A stretch of 64,000 nucleotides of DNA from Lasiosphaeris hirsuta (Eukaryota; Ascomycota; Sordariomycetes; Sordariales; Lasiosphaeriaceae): contig JAUKUA010000003.1 in assembly GCA_030549175.1 (NCBI GenBank), positions 5,146,001 to 5,210,000 of the forward strand, given 5' to 3'. The position numbers and the translations under genes are program-made. The first letter of the stretch is position 1. Each line of letters begins with the position of its first letter. The notes under the pieces are model-generated. The model worked only from the letters and a program-made list of their open reading frames with translations, did not search any database and was not told where the DNA came from. This document shows positions 21,940 through 32,936 of this stretch, in pieces.

Positions 21940-23961
21940 CTAATCCCCCACGAACCTCTCACTCCCCCTCTTTACCAACCTGACAGGCACAAACAGCCCA
22001 TTTCCATTAAACTTGAGCGTAAGAATCGAACTTACCTTGCCCAACGTAGCCCTGCTCTTCTCCTGTGCCTTGGCATACAACGCCCTCCTCTCCTCTGCAC
22101 TCATCCCCTCCACCTCCTCGTCTGTCGCCCACTCGTCCACCGCCAGCTCGATGCTGAACTTTTGAAAAACCACGCCCAGCGCCGCCACCAGCTCCACCAC
22201 GGCAATCCGCCGCCCGAGACACGAGCGTGGCCCGTCGCTGAACGGCACAAAGCTGCCGCGCACCGGCCGGTACAGAGACGCGCTTGTGTCCGACCCTTGG
22301 AACCCGCCGTAGTCCTCGTCGTCCTCGGTCACATCACTGCTGCCGCTGACTTTTGTCGTGGCGCGGTACCACCGGTCGGGAATCCATTCGTCGAGGTCCG
22401 TCGGCCGGCCCGTGCGCTCGCTCGGCTTGGTCGGCCACCACCGCGGGTTGCTATGGAGCGCGGGCGCGACTATGTTGATGCTGAGTCCGGCGGGAAGTAC
22501 GACGCGGCGGCCTTCGTAGATGATGGTCTGGTCCGACATGGGCGAGACAATCTTTGGGATCGCGGTCACGGGCGGCATCTTCCGCATCGTCTCGTTGATG
22601 CAAGCGCCGAGATGGCTAGCTAGCAGCGGGCTCACACATTTCTCGTACTCCCAGGTGAAGGGGTCCGATTTGCCAAAGAGGGTGTCGACATCTTGCTGGA
22701 GACGACGTTGGGAGGCCGGGCTGTTAGCTAGCTCGATCAGGGTGAAGTGAAGCATGCTGGCCGTCGTCTCGTGGCCCGCAAGGGTCATGATAAAGGCGTT
22801 GGAGATGATTTCATCATCGGTGAGTTTGGGGGCGTTCAGCTTGTCTTCCTTCTCTTCGTATGTCGACCGCACCAGCTGCCCCATGATGTCCATGCCCTCC
22901 TGTTCGCGGTCGCCTCGGCGCACCTGCTCAATCTTGTCGTGCAGGAACTCCTTCATGTACTTGTAGTAGTTCTCCTTGGCCGTCGCGGCTTCCCTGGCGA
23001 AGCGGAAGGGTAGATGTTTGAGAATGACGTTGGGAATCAGCAAGACGGCAATGATCCTATTCAGAAGACCGCCAAGCGATTCGGCAAACGTCATGGTGTA
23101 ACCGGGCGGCGGGTCTAGTGCTCCGTATTTAGCCAGCTTCGGGTCGTCGGGCGCCTTCTGGCCTGGCCACAGAAGACGCAAGCCAAATCCAACACGGCCG
23201 ATGATGTAGAGAGCCCACATCATGGTGTCGTGCTCGAGCGACTTGATGGTTTTGGTGCTGGTTTTATCCTCGGTGGTTCCGCTCCAGAAGTACTGGAGCA
23301 TGCCTGTGGCCTGACCAATGGCCTCGACAAAGGCGTGGGCGGCATTCTTCTCGTTGAAGCTGGAGCTCGTTATCTTGCGGTGCATGCGCCAGACGGCACC
23401 TTCGGTGCTGACCACGTTCTGGCCAAACATGGTGAGCACGGCGTATCTGGCGATGTCTTTTGGGAAGGCCTCCCTCCGGAGAGAAATTTGCGTGACTATG
23501 TCTGGGTTCGCCGTGAATAAGGTCATATCGTCGGGTCCAGCCAAGATAAAGGTCTCACTGCCGACCCAGTCAAAGTATTCTAGTTTCGTGTTATATGCCC
23601 AGTCCGGCTGCAAAACACTGCAAGGTAGTCAAATCAGCCGTTGTCTACAACTAGCTTGCGCAAGGAGGCTCTTACATCATCGGCTTTTCCCACCAAGCCT
23701 TGGGGAGCAGCTTAATTAGGGGAAGCCATATCCAAAATGTAAGTTGCCAGGGAAAGCTGTGAGGATGGACAGCTGGAGCACGATTCATGTAAGCGTTTGT
23801 TTCCCGGCGCATATCTAGCGGAATAGAGTCTTCCTACCGTAGACCACATATGGAAGGCCCGTCTTGCGAGCTGCTAGAACATTGCGACGCAAGCCAGATA
23901 CATAAGAATATGCCGCCCACCCAGCTACGAGGCCGACGGCGAGGAGTATTGTCGACACCAT
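21940..23961 (-). CDS. Cytochrome P450 monooxygenase (microsomal)
   Basis: Three exons fit: 23961-23838, 23772-23676 and 23617-21940, giving 632 residues. An N-terminal anchor helix (MVSTILLAVGLVAGWAAYS) puts it in the ER membrane. Key motifs are complete: I-helix oxygen-binding AGHETT (about residue 350), K-helix ETMR (ExxR, about 413), and the haem loop FSDGPRSCLGRR with the Cys ligand at about residue 535. The C-helix motif is present as WRMHRK. The protein is longer than a typical P450 (about 500), partly from an acidic linker before the haem loop (TEDDEDYGG) and a charged insert near the C-terminus (DEWATDEEVEGMSAEE). No secondary-metabolite backbone enzyme lies nearby, so it looks like a stand-alone P450 of unknown substrate. 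Confidence 0.92.
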
Positions 23962-24913
23962 GGCCGATTTTGACTCAGAAAAAAAGAGTACGCTCGACCG
24001 TCACAGGCTGATGTTCTCGCGGATATTTTTTATGTTCTCGCAAAGGACGATTGCGGGAAACCGCTGACGGAGGCGGGGGGGGGGGGGGGGGGGGGGGCTA
24101 GCAAGGGCGCTGAGCACAGCCCGTGGCGTTGACTGATTGTGCGTAGCGTCGCTCAAGACCAGCGCTAGAGCGGGCGATAGAGAGGAAGCGATAATGAGAG
24201 TCGAGTAGGAGGTGGGCAAAAATGGAGGGCTAGCTCCTCGTGTGGGCTCAGCAACATCGAGCGTTACAGCTAGGAGCGAAATTGGCGTCCGCTCTGCACT
24301 CTTTGAAGAGTTTGGGCACGGACCAGCTGTACTTGGGAACATTGGGTTACAATGATGCGCTAAAAATTGGCTGACATTTGCCCTGTTTCGGCAGCTAAGA
24401 TCGCGTCAGCAGGTAGTGTTAGGTAAATGGGGCGCTCCAGCACTTATGTGAGCTGCCATACAGTGCTGTGACGCAGAGAAGTACAAAGAGGCCTCGCCCA
24501 AGTACGCAGCTATCCCAGCGGGCAGGCTTGGCATTTCTCCTTTCCTTGTTCCAGAGTTCCCATTTCGCCTTCCCTCATGAACATTTCTAAACCTTCGCGA
24601 CTGTACTCTGGAGAAATATGTTTCTGACGTACACTTCAATACCGTCACAGTTGCGGAACACTTCCAATCGTGATACCTTCGAGTATATGCCGTTGGCGCC
24701 AGCCGTCTAGACCCCACGCAACCAAATCGTACCCCGCAGCCAGCTGGCACAGGTCACTTGGCCATAGCTCCAGCCCACCACCCATTTTACTCTCCGTCAC
24801 AGGTCCACGATCTTAGACCTTGTATTAACTTCCATATCACATCCGGCGCCTCCTTTGGAGTTTGCGGTTCCTTTCACCACTCGCTCTCCGCTGGCTTCGC
24901 AGTAGGACTGGCG
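23962..24913. other. Intergenic region with a 23-bp poly-G tract
   Basis: Promoter of the P450 gene at the left. A run of 23 G occupies 24075-24097. The repeat copy at 24265-24290 lies further right. The open frames here are not convincing genes. Confidence 0.5.
24265..24290 (+). repeat. Dispersed short repeat, copy A
   Basis: The core TACAGCTAGGAGCGAAA followed by nTGGCGyCC is shared with copies at 26064-26089 (minus) and 27666-27691 (plus). Copy A and the minus-strand copy flank the pseudogene at 24914-25813 in inverted orientation. Confidence 0.6.
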
Positions 24914-25813
24914 ATGGCAATTTTTTCGTATGTGCAACAGCCCACAATAGCATTGCCTGATCTAGTTACGTCGGTGTCAGCATCGACGCCGACATCCACA
25001 TCCATACGAGTATCGCCAACATCGACGAACTCGGCAGCGCCCTCGCTAGGCGCCGAGACAGAAACCATTAGATTTGTTACCACCGAGACCTTCTGGAACG
25101 CTATCAACTCCACCAAGTAAGATATCTTAACGTTTCAATATAAGTGACTACTACATTTAACCTCTATATCACATACTAATATATATACATAGATGTTTCA
25201 CCCTAAGACTTCAATCTATAATGAAACGAGGGACGAAATTGTCTCTATGGGTCTAAGGGATAGTTGGAGCGATACTGGTACCATAACATTTCCCCAGCGA
25301 CCAGATGGTAAGCGTGGGGAAGGAGATTCGAGTGGTAGCCCGGACCTACAGCCAAATGGAAGGAACTGGCCAACATTGGTCATAGAGGTTGGAGACTCAT
25401 CGTCCTTAGAAAAGTTACGGGCAGATATGAGATGGTGGTTTTCGGAATCTAACTACCAGGTTAAGATTGTTCTCTTGGCTAAGCTGGATCGACCTGGAAG
25501 GAGAATCATTTTGGAGAAGTAGGTAGAAACGACACCGCCTCCTCGCCCAGGACCGATCACCAGAGCCGCCAGCATCGCCAATATACTTCGGTCAGACTGT
25601 GTCCAAGAAATTACTATCGATTGGACCGAGAATACACCGGCCGAGATTCCAACATCGCATGTTGTCACTAGAGTTGACCTGCGACTCGAATTTCATCTCC
25701 TCTTCCTTCGGCCACCCGAAACCCCAAGAGAACATGACATTCTCATCACCGTTCCGAGACTACAGGTATATGCATCTAAGGTTTGGAAAGTTGTGGTTCA
25801 GCCGCAGGCGTAA
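24914..25813 (+). pseudogene. Fungal WWF/IEVG-family protein, disrupted
   Basis: The main exon runs from 25193. It encodes FHPKTSIYNETRDEIVSMGL, FPQRPDGKRGEGDSSG, WPTLVIEVGDSSSLEKLRAD, MRWWFSESNYQVKIVLLAKL and IILEK, then a stop TAG at 25520-25522. The same frame continues as VETTPPPRPGPITRA to FHLLFLRPPETP and ends at TAA 25811-25813. The stop is one G-to-A change from Trp (TGG), which fits EKWvE. An upstream exon is likely: 24914-25115, with TETIRFVTTETFWNAINSTK and a GTAAGA donor, but its phase does not match 25193, suggesting a second lesion. I know this as a recurrent hypothetical family in fungi. The IEVG...VKIVLLAK pattern resembles the core of PD-(D/E)xK nuclease folds, but I cannot confirm that. 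Confidence 0.6.
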
Positions 25814-26063
25814 TGAAAGAAGGGCGAGTAGGGCGGACCTAGTCGACCGGGAAAGAAATGGCGATGGTATTGGCATAGAAAAAGTCGGGGCAGCGACTTG
25901 GGCTGCATCGAATGTGAACGGCTGGGTGTCCTTTTTTCTAACGTGAATTACGATAAAGGTACCTATCCATGCCTCATAAGTACAACGTGCGAGCAAAAAC
26001 GAATTCGTACTGCTGTCAGCCGCGTCTGTGCGTCTATCTTCCAAGAGAAGAGCGCAAGCGGCA

Positions 26064-26089
26064 GGACGCCAGTTTCGCTCCTAGCTGTA
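26064..26089 (-). repeat. Dispersed short repeat, copy B
   Basis: Minus-strand copy of the TACAGCTAGGAGCGAAA core. Similarity to copy C continues about 35 bp further on the repeat's 3' side (GGCGTCCTGCCGCTTGC against GGCGCCCCTGCTGCTTAC). Confidence 0.6.
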
Positions 26090-27665
26090 GCTACTTCTAA
26101 TTGCGACGACGCTTTCTTTGGCGGCACCGAGGCGGGTGCATGCCATTTCACTCTTTGGTGTGGGACGAAGTCGGGTTTGGCAGACTCCCCCATCAGCAGC
26201 AGCAAAACGGGAGCTTGGGCCCGGGCCCTGCTTCTGACACCCCATGGCCACCCCTGCGTCGCCCAAAGGCTGCTCTGCCACCCGCCGCCCGCCATGTGGA
26301 CCCCTCACCAGAGAGGCGAGAGGTCGAACAAAGAAGCCATTGCCGCTTCGGGACTTGGTAAAAATTCTGTAGGTTTGAGAAGCAAGTATCCGTAACTAGT
26401 TGTGAGAGAACAATAAGGTTGGGGTCCAGCGGCATTTCACAGGAGCCTCGCATGCCTTCGATATTACCCGTCATCGGCATTTCCCGACAGATGTTGTCAT
26501 GCATGCTAGCAGAGTTGCAGAGCCGCCGTTGGCCTTCCTCCACTGAGAGATGACAGGCGGACACAGCTGGCCTTTTGTGTGTGCGACCAAGATAGCAGCA
26601 ATAAGGTGTTCGCAAGGTGAAACTGGCGGGGTGAGGCCCCACCCACGTCTTTGAAACGCTAGGATTCGGGGCAGCGTTGTTAAATCCGGGGCGCGCTAAC
26701 TGATACCGACAGCAGCCAAGACACACACCAGATCTATGTACAGCTGCAAGGCCAGGAGTGGATAAGGGTAGCATTACATTCCGTCTTCCAACGACATCGT
26801 TTCTCGAGATTCAAATTGGGGGCTGTTTTTCCCGCCTTCCCCCTTTTCCACGTTTCGCTCTCTTTCCATCAAAAGGGCAAAGTTTATGTTTGAAGACTTC
26901 AGGGCCATTCACCATCACAAGATCCTAGAGGCCAGCACTGAGCAGAGGTCTCCAAGATAGACGAGTCCAAGGCGCCCCCCGACCATGAGCATGCGGAGGA
27001 AAGATTAGAAGAGGTCTGATCCTCAACATGCCTGCGGACGCTCGATGGGACGGCCAACCAGACGAAAGTCAAAGTCATAGCGCCTTGCCTCCAAGGCAAA
27101 GTCACGTACCTCTCAAACTGAGATGAGTCTGACCGCGTTGAGAAACCAAACGAAGTCTGATCAAAGAGAGGCAGCATCCGAAGGTTGTTACCGCTTCCTT
27201 GCCGCACAGTGCCCAGCGCCACAACATCCTCCTGGGCACATAACAATCGCATCGCGGGATGCATCTACGCCATAGTCAGGGATCCCTAGCGTCTGCATTG
27301 TTCGGCTGTTTGCCGATCGCCCCATCTTGAACGTCGAAGAACAATGTCGTGGGGTATTCTAGACATGGAGAGCTACATTTGTAACACATGCGTGCAAGTG
27401 CAAGCATCACGGGCATTGCTAGAGGAGGAAGAATGTAGGATAAAGAACACCTCCGCGGAAAACCTTCGTAAGGTGCGGGACGGTTCGGGACACAGGTGAC
27501 AAAGAACCCACAGAGCACCCTCCCGTTTCCGGATGCCCTGGCCCAGATAGAAAAAAGAGCAGTTGGACTCCCCAACTCAGTTGAGAGGTCCCAGGCTTCA
27601 ATTGATCTTCTGGCAACCACCTAACACTTGCTCCATCAACTTGCAGTGCGACCCCCTATCCTTGT

Positions 27666-27691
27666 TACAGCTAGGAGCGAAAATGGCGCCC
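27666..27691 (+). repeat. Dispersed short repeat, copy C
   Basis: Plus-strand copy of the same core. It has no partner in inverted orientation further right in this window. Confidence 0.6.
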
Positions 27692-28584
27692 CTGCTGCTT
27701 ACACTCTAATCATGAAAGATGGACGCATTTTAATTCACACGCTGAGTCATGGACGGGTACTTCTTCCGGAAGACGGATTTGGAATTTTCCGATCCGAAAG
27801 AGACAGCGCCCGAATTTTGGGACTGCAGCCCAGAGCTTGGAGGCAATGTGTCATCACAACCACTCCTCTGCTGACAGCAGCATCACCAACCGCACCACGA
27901 TCACAATGGCGCCAAATCTTACTCTCCACAAGTGTGTTCTGATTCACAGCATAATTGACAGTAAAGCTATAGGGCTCTTGTTCAATGCCAACTTCCATTC
28001 CATGATGTAGTGCATACAAAAGCGCGGCTGTTCTTCATGTGACTGGCCTGGAACCCAGTCATTATACGGTATGAAGGGGAACGTCTTTTGGGTTTGGCCG
28101 TAACCCGCTCCGTTGGGGCGGTCCTGCGCCGCGCTTCGTTTTGACTCGGGGAACTCGCGACATTAGGATGTTCACGTTGCGACTCGTCGCGACTCGTCCC
28201 CACTCGCCGTAATGCATTGCCCAAAAGATGCAGAGTGAAGCAGATTGTGCGTGAGTGGCTATGTCTGTTCTCCGCGAAAGATGTGCCATAGAGGATACGT
28301 GTCCTCTTCGGCACTAATTACGTGCTAACCCACCTGGCTACCAGCACAGATCGCGCCCTCGCCACCAAGCATATTCGCCTCCGTCGCGTTACATATGACT
28401 TTAGGAAGAGAATTGAAGCTGATGATCCTTGCCTTGCTCGAAGCAGAATACGTACGTTACTCAACATTAATGGAAAACGCTAGAATTTCCATAATATCTA
28501 TAAAATACCCTATCCTCCCAGACCCTTCTGTTGTCAGGCTAGGAAAATGAAATAAGAGGATGAAGTGAAAGAAGCTTGAAATGT

Positions 28585-31440
28585 ATCAAACATCTCGCGA
28601 GAAACTAATGGTGAAAACCCGTCCCGATGAACAGCCGATAGATATCATCAGCTCTTGGACGGCGGAACAGCTCGGACGGTATTCTGGTGGTAACCAAAGT
28701 GCATTCTTACCGTTGCAAGTGATCCACGACTTGTCTTGTCCTAAGCCATACCCATACTTTACTAAACCATCTAGCTGAACTACACTTTTTGTAACAGCTG
28801 TAGCTATTTTGATACGCCTAGTATTGGTGACAAGGTAACGGCTGGTATGGTCAAACGATACATAGTCTACTGGTGTACCGATATTAATAGTTTTAAGGCA
28901 TTGCCCTGATGTGGTATCCCAGAGCTTGATCGTCGTATCGTCTGAGCCTGATGCGAGCCGCTGGCCGTCCGGTGAGAAGGCGACTGACTGAACCTAGCCG
29001 CAATAGCCTTTTAATGTTTATAGGCATGCATTCCATTTCGCTTCTACAACTGGCTCCGTGCTAATCCAGTTGGGCTTCTCCGGCTTGAAATTCTGCTTTA
29101 CCACACTGCCAGTTAGTGTAAACACAAGGGCTGATAAGTACGCTTGAAGAGGGACCTGCTCTATTATCCATCTGTAGGACAGAGTGAACCGGTACGTGTC
29201 CCTAACAAGAGTTGTTAACTACCCCAGTCAGTACGTTCCTATATGTCTATTAGACTAACTTTCCAGTGTTGGGCATATATAGTTATACTTACAAGTAGGC
29301 TCTCGAGCTGTCTTATGGCGGCAATACCCTCCGACATAGCTTGGAGTAGGCTAAGAGCTTCAAGCCAGTAAAGGAACTTCGTTCAGAGGAAGGCGTCGAT
29401 AGTTCTGCAATCTCCCGGTGTGACTTGTATCGTACTTTTGCCAGAAACTGAGTTATAGAGATGATCAACCCTGTAGACACACGAGTACCGTGCTATAGAT
29501 AGTGGATCCGGGTCCGGCACGCGAACATTCTCGATCGGAAACCCCGGGGCACTTAAGTTGTAGACGTCACGCCGCAATGTGGAGGACATTATATCAAGTG
29601 ACCGTGAGAAGATGGAGCAGTTCACCTCTTCCACCCCAGAAGGGAAGACCCAGTTAAAGGCCTTTCGAGAAGGTTCGTTAGAGGTTTTGTCAGAGCCTTT
29701 TCTGAGTAGATAGTCCTTAGCCGACTGGTGAACAAAATAGACAGTCCGTTCTCGAAGAGTTAGGAATGAACCAAGCCCAATGATTTCCCCCAAGGACTCC
29801 AGGTCGTCGCAGATGTCGTCCAGCACCTTAACAAGAGAGATCAGCTCCTGAAGGCTGATAGGCCTGCGAACAATCGTAGCGACGGCAAGAATATGCCTGC
29901 AGCGATCTGCATCCTCGGAACCATGAATATGCTCCATCATCTGCGTATATAAGGAATCCAGCCCAGGTGGAAAAGTACGCAGCTTCGCCAGGATGTGTCG
30001 TGTCCTAACCTTCAGGCCTGCAAGTGCTTGACAGACCAAGGCCACCCAAAGGAAAGTACCGTTCGCGTTAGAAGAAAGATATTTTTGTATAGCATTCTCG
30101 GTCGGCCTGTCGTACCCTTTTAATCGCTTTAGGTAAAGGGCTTGGTGGCGAAAGTATGCTTCGACGGCAGTGGTGATAGATTCGGCGTTCATCTCGAGGC
30201 TGAGCCTCGTTTTCTCTGCAGCTGTCTCTAACCGTTCCTCGATTTGCGGCCAATTGCGACTAGAGACAATCCACTTGACATGAGGAGACACGGATGATTT
30301 CGGGGCGATTAAACCGAGAAGCTCTGGCAGACCTGTCACGCACTCGTCAAGTGCGTCGATGACCAAGTAAGTCGTCTTCAGACTTGGGTCTTGTAGGATA
30401 TTCGTGAAGATTTCCAGCAAGGTATCCCAAGCATTCGCATCTTTAAAGACGGTCTCATCTGCGCGATCGTACTTACTGCGCACGTGAGAGAGGAGATGCG
30501 CCTGCTGGTCGACGAGCAAGTAAATCAGGCCGCGCAGTACGGCCGTTGCGTTATTAATGGAGGAGTCGGTAGCCTGGCAGAAGAAGAAGGATAGGGGGAT
30601 GGACTTGCTCAGCTCGTCAACGATACCGCAGAGCAGCATAGTCCTGCCCTTGCCGGGGTCGCCCTTAGAAAATTTTCGGGGTGATCTCGCCATTGCCGAA
30701 ATTCGGGGTTGTTGAGGACCCAGCGATACGAATCCTGCAAAAGGCCGCCTTTGGCCCGCTCGATCCGTGACTTATGGGCGTGGGGATCTGCGATTCGTAG
30801 GTGTTTCAGGCATTGCTGATCCTTCTCCGAAGTTTCCTGCGTTGCCTAGCCCTTTGCATGGATGACGAGCTGCTCGAGTTGAGATGTTACCTGCTGATTC
30901 GTGTATGCCTGGGAGTCGTGTCCGAAGCACTTCTCGGCGTTTAGGATAACCCTAAAGTCGGCGTCCCAGTTATCAAGTTTGATCATATCCCGCATGAAGA
31001 CAAGACCGCGATTACGGTAGTAGGAATAGACCCGTGTCTCACTCCAGAGAGTTCTCCGCTGTAGTCGGAGGACTCCTTGAGAAGTCTGCTGGATAGGTTC
31101 TCATGCCAGCCCATTCTCCCAATAACGTAGTCGATTCCTTTACGGTTGGCTTCGGTCGTGGTTATTGGGTTCGCAAGCACCTGTCGAAGTTAGAATGTGA
31201 AGCATCACTCTCCAGATAGACGTACCTCAACCGCGATGCAAATGCCAGTCCAGGCGAGGGCAGCTTGGGGCACGGCCTGGACTGCCGAACTTATGATATT
31301 TTTGCCGACATCACGACGTCTACGGCCACGCTAAGGCCCTCTTTCACCTTGGCCTCCCGCGCAGTCTTGTCTAGGCCGGTACGGATGAGCTGGGCCATCT
31401 GGTGGCGCCTCGCGCCCGGGTTGGGCGATTGCGTTCGGCT
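28585..31440 (-). pseudogene. NACHT-WD40 (NWD-type) NLR pseudogene
   Basis: Fungal NWD NLRs are STAND NTPases involved in self/non-self recognition and regulated cell death. In order on the minus strand: the NACHT-associated N-terminal domain (MAQLIRTGLDKTAREAKVKE; AVQAVPQAALAWTGICIAVE), an intact intron (about 31225-31180, branch CTAAC), NRKGIDYVIGRMGWHENLSS, SYYRNRGLVFMRDMIKLDNW, KGGLLQDSYRWVLNNPEFRQ, Walker A GDPGKGRTMLL, Walker B TYLVIDALDECV, winged-helix regions, one WD40 repeat ([33 protein letters not shown]), and the tail WLPPEYRPS...SIGCSSGR. It is broken by frameshifts near 31305, 31045 and 30680 and by in-frame stops at 30846-30848, 29383-29385, 29018-29020 and 28994-28996. The region just before the P-loop has lost the usual LLWIK codons. 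Only one WD repeat remains. The first part of the N-terminal domain is missing or unrecognisable beyond 31440. Confidence 0.85.
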
Positions 31441-31539
31441 GGGACTCGGGTACCGCTGAGTCGGGGACATCCCGTAACCGTGGGACAAGTGATCCGCTTA
31501 GAGATTGATTATATGTAGGAAGCCCGTCTGCTCTCATAG

Positions 31540-31770
31540 CCGTCCGTTCCTATGGCCGTCTATTCCTAAGCGCCGTCGTGATGGCTGACGAACATAGGAA
31601 CGGACGGCCATAAGAACGGACGGCCATAAGAACGGACGGATAAGAGCGGACGGATAAGAACGGACGGCTAAGGAATACTGAGTATAGCTAAGTAGGCCCA
31701 GTAGCAGTAGTAAGCCTTATGTTTACCATATTTGTCCGTTCTTGTAACCGTCTGTTCTTATACCTATCCG
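31540..31770. repeat. Cluster of direct and inverted 14-16-nt units
   Basis: Five direct units occupy 31599-31672: two of AACGGACGGCCATAAG (16 nt), then three 14-nt variants lacking two bases (AACGGACGGATAAG and relatives). Inverted copies lie to the left (about 31540-31575, GCCGTCCGTTCCTATGGCCG) and to the right (about 31728-31772, TTGTCCGTTCTTGTAACCG). The whole can fold into long hairpins. It lies between the NLR pseudogene and the gene-fragment block. Confidence 0.8.
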
Positions 31771-32280
31771 CTCCCAAGCTACCACCCCGGGAGCCCAACC
31801 AGAAGCAGCCCAGGATGGTACTGCTCTTGAGCGTACCTTGTACCTCACAGCAGGCGGGTAGAAGCCCCGCAGGCAATAACGACATGCCCGCCAGCCGCAC
31901 GGTCAGCAGTAACAGCCCCCACTTCCTCAGTCGGCCTCCGTCTCGTCTCGTCGCCGGGCTGGCCACCTGAACGGGACGGAGTAGGGATACGATAGCTACG
32001 CCAGCAGATAAACGGCAACGTTTAACTTCCTCTTCCTACTTCTACTTTTCCCACCCTCCCCACCTCAACTACAAACGACGGTTATCACCTCACAACCTCG
32101 GTCTCCGATAACCTACCCCCTCTTTCCGACGATCCCTCGAGCTCCTGTTATGCGGAAAGAACGACCAAAACGACAATGGCTCTCTAGAATCCGAGCGTTA
32201 CCCAAGTTCATTTTGACGTTCGGGAATCTGACCCGACGGGACGACGTAAATCTTGGCTGCGGGGGTAAGAGAGCCATCCC
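31771..32280. pseudogene. Scrambled fragments copied from the adjacent ORP1-like gene
   Basis: Three blocks match the gene at 34019-37719. Block 1, 31771-31893, is the reverse complement of 36969-37091 with about eight mismatches by eye, and still encodes APKLPPREPNQKQP and QAGRSPAGNNDMP. Block 2, 32024-32183, is the reverse complement of about 37091-37241 with more changes. Block 3, 32201-32280, matches 34929-35006 in the same orientation. Blocks 1 and 2 are adjacent in the gene but in the opposite order here, and block 3 is inverted relative to them. The fragments contain no intact gene. Confidence 0.8.
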
Positions 32281-32903
32281 GCAGGTGATCAAAAAGAAGG
32301 TAGGATATAAAGAAAGGAAGGAGTGACGGGGCACTGTGCCCATAAAACCAACCCAAAATTTAGGGAAGAGGAGAATAGAGGCCATCAAAGAAATATAACT
32401 CCCTCTCCGATCTCTCAATACAAGTATCGTAGTGGCTAGATGCGTCCGTTGACATTGTTGAGATTGCTCAATATTCGCCAAAACATGTTGCCGACACCTC
32501 TTTTTCCTATCCGATACTGAGCTTTTGAGGAGAGCCGGACGAACCCTTTCTTTGTCCGGTTAAATAAGCCGGATGAAAGTTGTAAAAAAATGGTATCAAA
32601 GATGTAAGACGGTGATATTTGAGATGCCAGTACTTATCAAGTGGCAGTGCGTTATATACTGTAAGGCACCTAAAACAGTGCTGTGGCCTAAACGGAATGG
32701 AAGAAGCAAAAGTTAAGGTAAATAGCTAAAGTGGTGCTGCTGGATAAAGAAATTTATAAGGCTAGAAGTTGGTGGCAAACTTTGAAATGCAACAGATCAA
32801 AGTCAGGGCTCGACTCCTGATGCACTGGAGTTTATGAAAGAGAAGATCTAGTATACAAGTCGATTGTGAGAAATAGTACCAGCAAAGTGACTGTGAGCGA
32901 TTC

Positions 32904-32936
<33 letters not shown>

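Larger units (their letters stand above)
25814..28584. other. Degenerate intergenic region
   Basis: No gene is supported over about 2.8 kb. The longest open frames show no domain and no consistent splice structure. It contains repeat copies at 26064-26089 and 27666-27691. Confidence 0.5.
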
